Shown here in pieces: positions 5,694 through 6,626 of a DNA stretch of 6,626 nt. The DNA is taken from contig CAYZOC010000054.1 of assembly GCA_964480275.1 (NCBI GenBank), forward strand, positions 1 to 6,626, given 5' to 3'. A program made the position numbers and the translations under genes. How positions within the stretch are numbered: position 1 is the first letter of the stretch; the number at the start of each line of letters is the position of its first letter. Origin of the DNA: DATESG01 sp964480275. Its GTDB lineage: Bacteria > Bacillota_I > Bacilli_A > RFN20 > CAG-826. Below the pieces are notes generated by a model. That model was given only the letters and a program-made list of their open reading frames with translations, had not been told where the DNA came from and made no database searches.

Positions 5694-5927
5694 ATGGAAA
5701 TTAAAGTTTTAGGGACAGGTTGTAGGAATTGTAAGAAGCTTTTAGAAAATGTTAAGGCAGCAGTCAAACAACTTGAGCTCGAGGCTAGGGTAATATATGT
5801 CACCGACATGATAGCGATTGCCGAAAGTGGATTGATGCGAACGCCAGGCATAATTATTGATGGCAAAATCATCAGTTCTGGGAAAGTGTTATCGATTAAA
5901 GAGCTAACTACCTTACTCAAGCAGTAA
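5694..5927 (+). CDS. Small thioredoxin-like protein (redox-active disulfide protein 2 type)
   Basis: A 77-residue minimal thioredoxin fold of the TIGR00412 type, also called redox-active disulfide protein 2. The protein starts MEIKVLGTGCRNCKKL. The first strand leads straight into the CRNC active site (Cys10, Cys13) with helix 14-27 behind it. The expected second strand is ARVIYVTD (31-38), the cis-proline loop is RTPGIIIDG (49-57), and SSGKVLSIKELTTLLKQ (61-77) forms the closing hairpin and helix. No signal peptide is present, so it should be cytosolic. It follows the permease by 16 nt and is last in the arsR operon. Small thioredoxin-like proteins of this type often sit beside PF03773 permeases. 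A role in keeping transporter or repressor thiols reduced, or in passing a thiol-bound metalloid to the permease, is inference. The CRNC sequence differs from CGPC of general thioredoxins, so general reductase activity should not be assumed. Confidence 0.88.
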   Translation: MEIKVLGTGCRNCKKLLENVKAAVKQLELEARVIYVTDMIAIAESGLMRTPGIIIDGKIISSGKVLSIKELTTLLKQ

Positions 5928-5950
5928 AAAAAATTATGTACAAAGTTTTA

Positions 5951-5984
5951 ATATTCGCCACTATTTATATATAGAGACGAATAT
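5951..5984. repeat. 34-bp imperfect dyad downstream of the arsR operon
   Basis: ATATTCG (5951-5957) and CTAT (5961-5964) are mirrored by ATAG (5971-5974) and CGAATAT (5978-5984), with identical 3-nt gaps on both sides. In all, 14 of 17 symmetric positions are complementary; the mismatches are 5958/5977, 5960/5975 and 5965/5970. It lies between the thioredoxin-like gene and the GtrA-like gene. It has no T-run behind it, so it is a poor terminator. A regulatory site for the GtrA-like gene is more likely. Its core shares ATATATAGA with the candidate ArsR operator. Confidence 0.45.
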
Positions 5985-6012
5985 ATGTTAAAGAAATTTA
6001 GCGCTAAAGTAG

Positions 6013-6018
6013 TACAAT
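6013..6018 (+). promoter_or_regulatory. Candidate -10 box of the GtrA-like gene
   Basis: TACAAT matches the TATAAT consensus at 5 of 6 positions and ends 6 nt before ATG 6025. Transcription would then begin at or next to the start codon. The -35 region is weak: TTAAAG (5988-5993) with a 19-nt spacer is the best I find. Confidence 0.45.
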
Positions 6019-6024
6019 TAAAAA

Positions 6025-6444
6025 ATGAAAACAAATAAAAATCAAAACTTGGTTCAAGGCTTTAAATTTACGCTTTTTTCGCTATCAGCAGGGCTGATTC
6101 AAATTTTATCATTCACACTTCTATTTGAAGTTGTCCACTTTGTATATTGGCCATCCTACCTAATAGCGTTAATCCTATCTGTGTTATGGAATTTCACACT
6201 TAATCGTAAATTTACTTTCAAGGCAGCAAATAATGTTCCAATTGCGATGTTAAAAGTTACCATATTTTATTTAATATTTACACCACTATCGACATGGTGG
6301 GGTGATGCCCTTACAAAAATATCTTGGCCAGAGTACTTAGTACTCGGACTGACAATGTTAATTAATTTAGTCACAGAGTTTTTCTACACTAAATACTTTG
6401 TCTATCGTCACGCGATCAATAGTGCTCTTGAAAAAGAAATTTAA
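6025..6444 (+). CDS. GtrA-like family membrane protein
   Basis: A 139-residue protein with four predicted membrane helices (about 13-36, 42-58, 72-90 and 104-121), typical in size for the GtrA-like family (PF04138). Family marks are GLIQILSFTLLF (23-34) in helix 1, the conserved LSVLWNFTLNRKFTFK (51-66) after helix 2, and the end motif NLVTEFFYTKYFVYR (114-128). Members such as GtrA of Shigella phages are thought to help move lipid-linked sugars across the membrane for glycosylation of cell-surface polymers. Here no glycosyltransferase is next to it, so the substrate is unknown. No ribosome binding site precedes ATG 6025. A -10-like TACAAT ends 6 nt upstream, so the mRNA is probably leaderless. 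The stop codon lies inside an 18-bp palindrome. The gene is separated from the arsR operon by 97 nt holding a 34-bp dyad and appears to be independently transcribed. Confidence 0.9.
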   Translation: MKTNKNQNLVQGFKFTLFSLSAGLIQILSFTLLFEVVHFVYWPSYLIALILSVLWNFTLNRKFTFKAANNVPIAMLKVTIFYLIFTPLSTWWGDALTKISWPEYLVLGLTMLINLVTEFFYTKYFVYRHAINSALEKEI

Positions 6445-6454
6445 GCTTAAATTT
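6437..6454. repeat. Perfect 18-bp palindrome across the GtrA-like stop codon
   Basis: AAATTTAAGCTTAAATTT is fully symmetric and contains the TAA stop (6442-6444). In RNA it can form a stem of about 7 A-U pairs with an AGCU loop, followed by only a short U run (UUUU, then G). It could act as a weak terminator or 3'-end stabiliser. The AT-only stem makes efficient termination doubtful. Confidence 0.4.
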
Positions 6455-6483
6455 TGTCAATTTATCGTAAACTATCTTGTAAT
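6454..6483 (+). promoter_or_regulatory. Candidate promoter for the gene beyond the right edge
   Basis: TTGTCA (6454-6459, 5 of 6 matches) and TGTAAT (6478-6483, 5 of 6 matches) are 18 nt apart. A transcript from here would carry a leader of at least 130 nt that includes the mini-ORF at 6590. A second -10-like TATAGT at 6543-6548 has no partner -35. Confidence 0.4.
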
Positions 6484-6589
6484 TTTAAGAATTATTTACA
6501 TCTTTATTATTTACCAACTAGCTAAGGTGCCAATCAAATTACTATAGTCTTTTTTTACCAAGATGATTTATCATTAAATTGAGGACTAC

Positions 6590-6616
6590 ATGAAAGTATT
6601 AACCGGAAAGCACTAA
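6590..6616 (+). CDS. Putative 8-codon leader ORF (MKVLTGKH)
   Basis: ATG 6590 is preceded by GAGGA (6581-6585) at a 4-nt spacing, which is as good as the ribosome binding sites of the long genes here. The frame reads MKVLTGKH and stops at TAA 6614-6616. Directly after it, AAAGGTGG (6618-6625) looks like a second ribosome binding site at the window edge, so a full gene probably starts a few bases outside. The arrangement resembles leader peptides that control a following gene by translational coupling or ribosome stalling. It could also be a chance mini-ORF or the remnant of a frameshifted start. No amino-acid run typical of biosynthetic attenuators is present. Confidence 0.35.
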   Translation: MKVLTGKH

Positions 6617-6626
6617 AAAGGTGGAA

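Noticed and set aside
3383..5951. Exact 13-nt repeat TACAAAGTTTTAA at 3383-3395 and 5939-5951, both intergenic
   Set aside because: A rough chance estimate for one AT-rich 13-mer pair in a window this size is near one. The spacing to the following -10-like boxes also differs, so it is not a convincing shared promoter element.

Overview
The window comes from a low-GC bacterium with standard-code genes. Tryptophan is read from TGG, all eight recognisable genes end in TAA, and Shine-Dalgarno sites and U-tailed hairpin terminators are common. The ABC-F protein is closest to the Gram-positive YkpA/YbiT type. Together these suggest a Bacillota or Mollicutes-related (Acholeplasma/Izemoplasma-like) organism. 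That placement is inference from composition and protein flavour. All genes lie on the + strand.

Layout. (1) 2-709: the 3' part of a four-helix membrane protein with a charged linker and a SHOCT-like tail; its start is off the window. (2) 836-2413: an ABC-F ATPase of the YbiT/YkpA group, followed by a strong terminator. (3) 2414-2806: a gene-poor stretch of about 390 nt with a candidate promoter, two mutually complementary GC patches and a near-perfect palindrome next to the next ribosome binding site. (4) 2807-3331: an unrecognised two-helix protein with an acidic extracytoplasmic domain, with its own terminator. (5) 3456-4124: an AIM24/TIGR00266-family protein with its own terminator. (6) 4375-5927: a tight three-gene operon of an ArsR-family repressor, a PF03773-type permease (ArsP/YraQ, formerly DUF318) and a small CxxC thioredoxin-like protein, preceded by a candidate promoter and operator. 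(7) 6025-6444: a GtrA-like membrane protein that appears to be translated from a leaderless mRNA. (8) 6445-6626: a leader region with a candidate promoter and an 8-codon ORF with its own ribosome binding site, followed by another ribosome binding site at the window edge. The next gene probably begins just outside.

The only clear functional module is the arsR-permease-thioredoxin operon. It reads as a metal or metalloid (possibly arsenite or organoarsenical) sensing and export cassette in which all three proteins carry paired cysteines. The other genes look like independent single-gene units. I found no CRISPR array, tRNA, rRNA, insertion sequence or clearly unprecedented system. The most interesting signals are the asymmetric ATP sites of the ABC-F protein, the palindromic elements around the arsR operon, the leaderless GtrA-like gene and the terminal mini-ORF.
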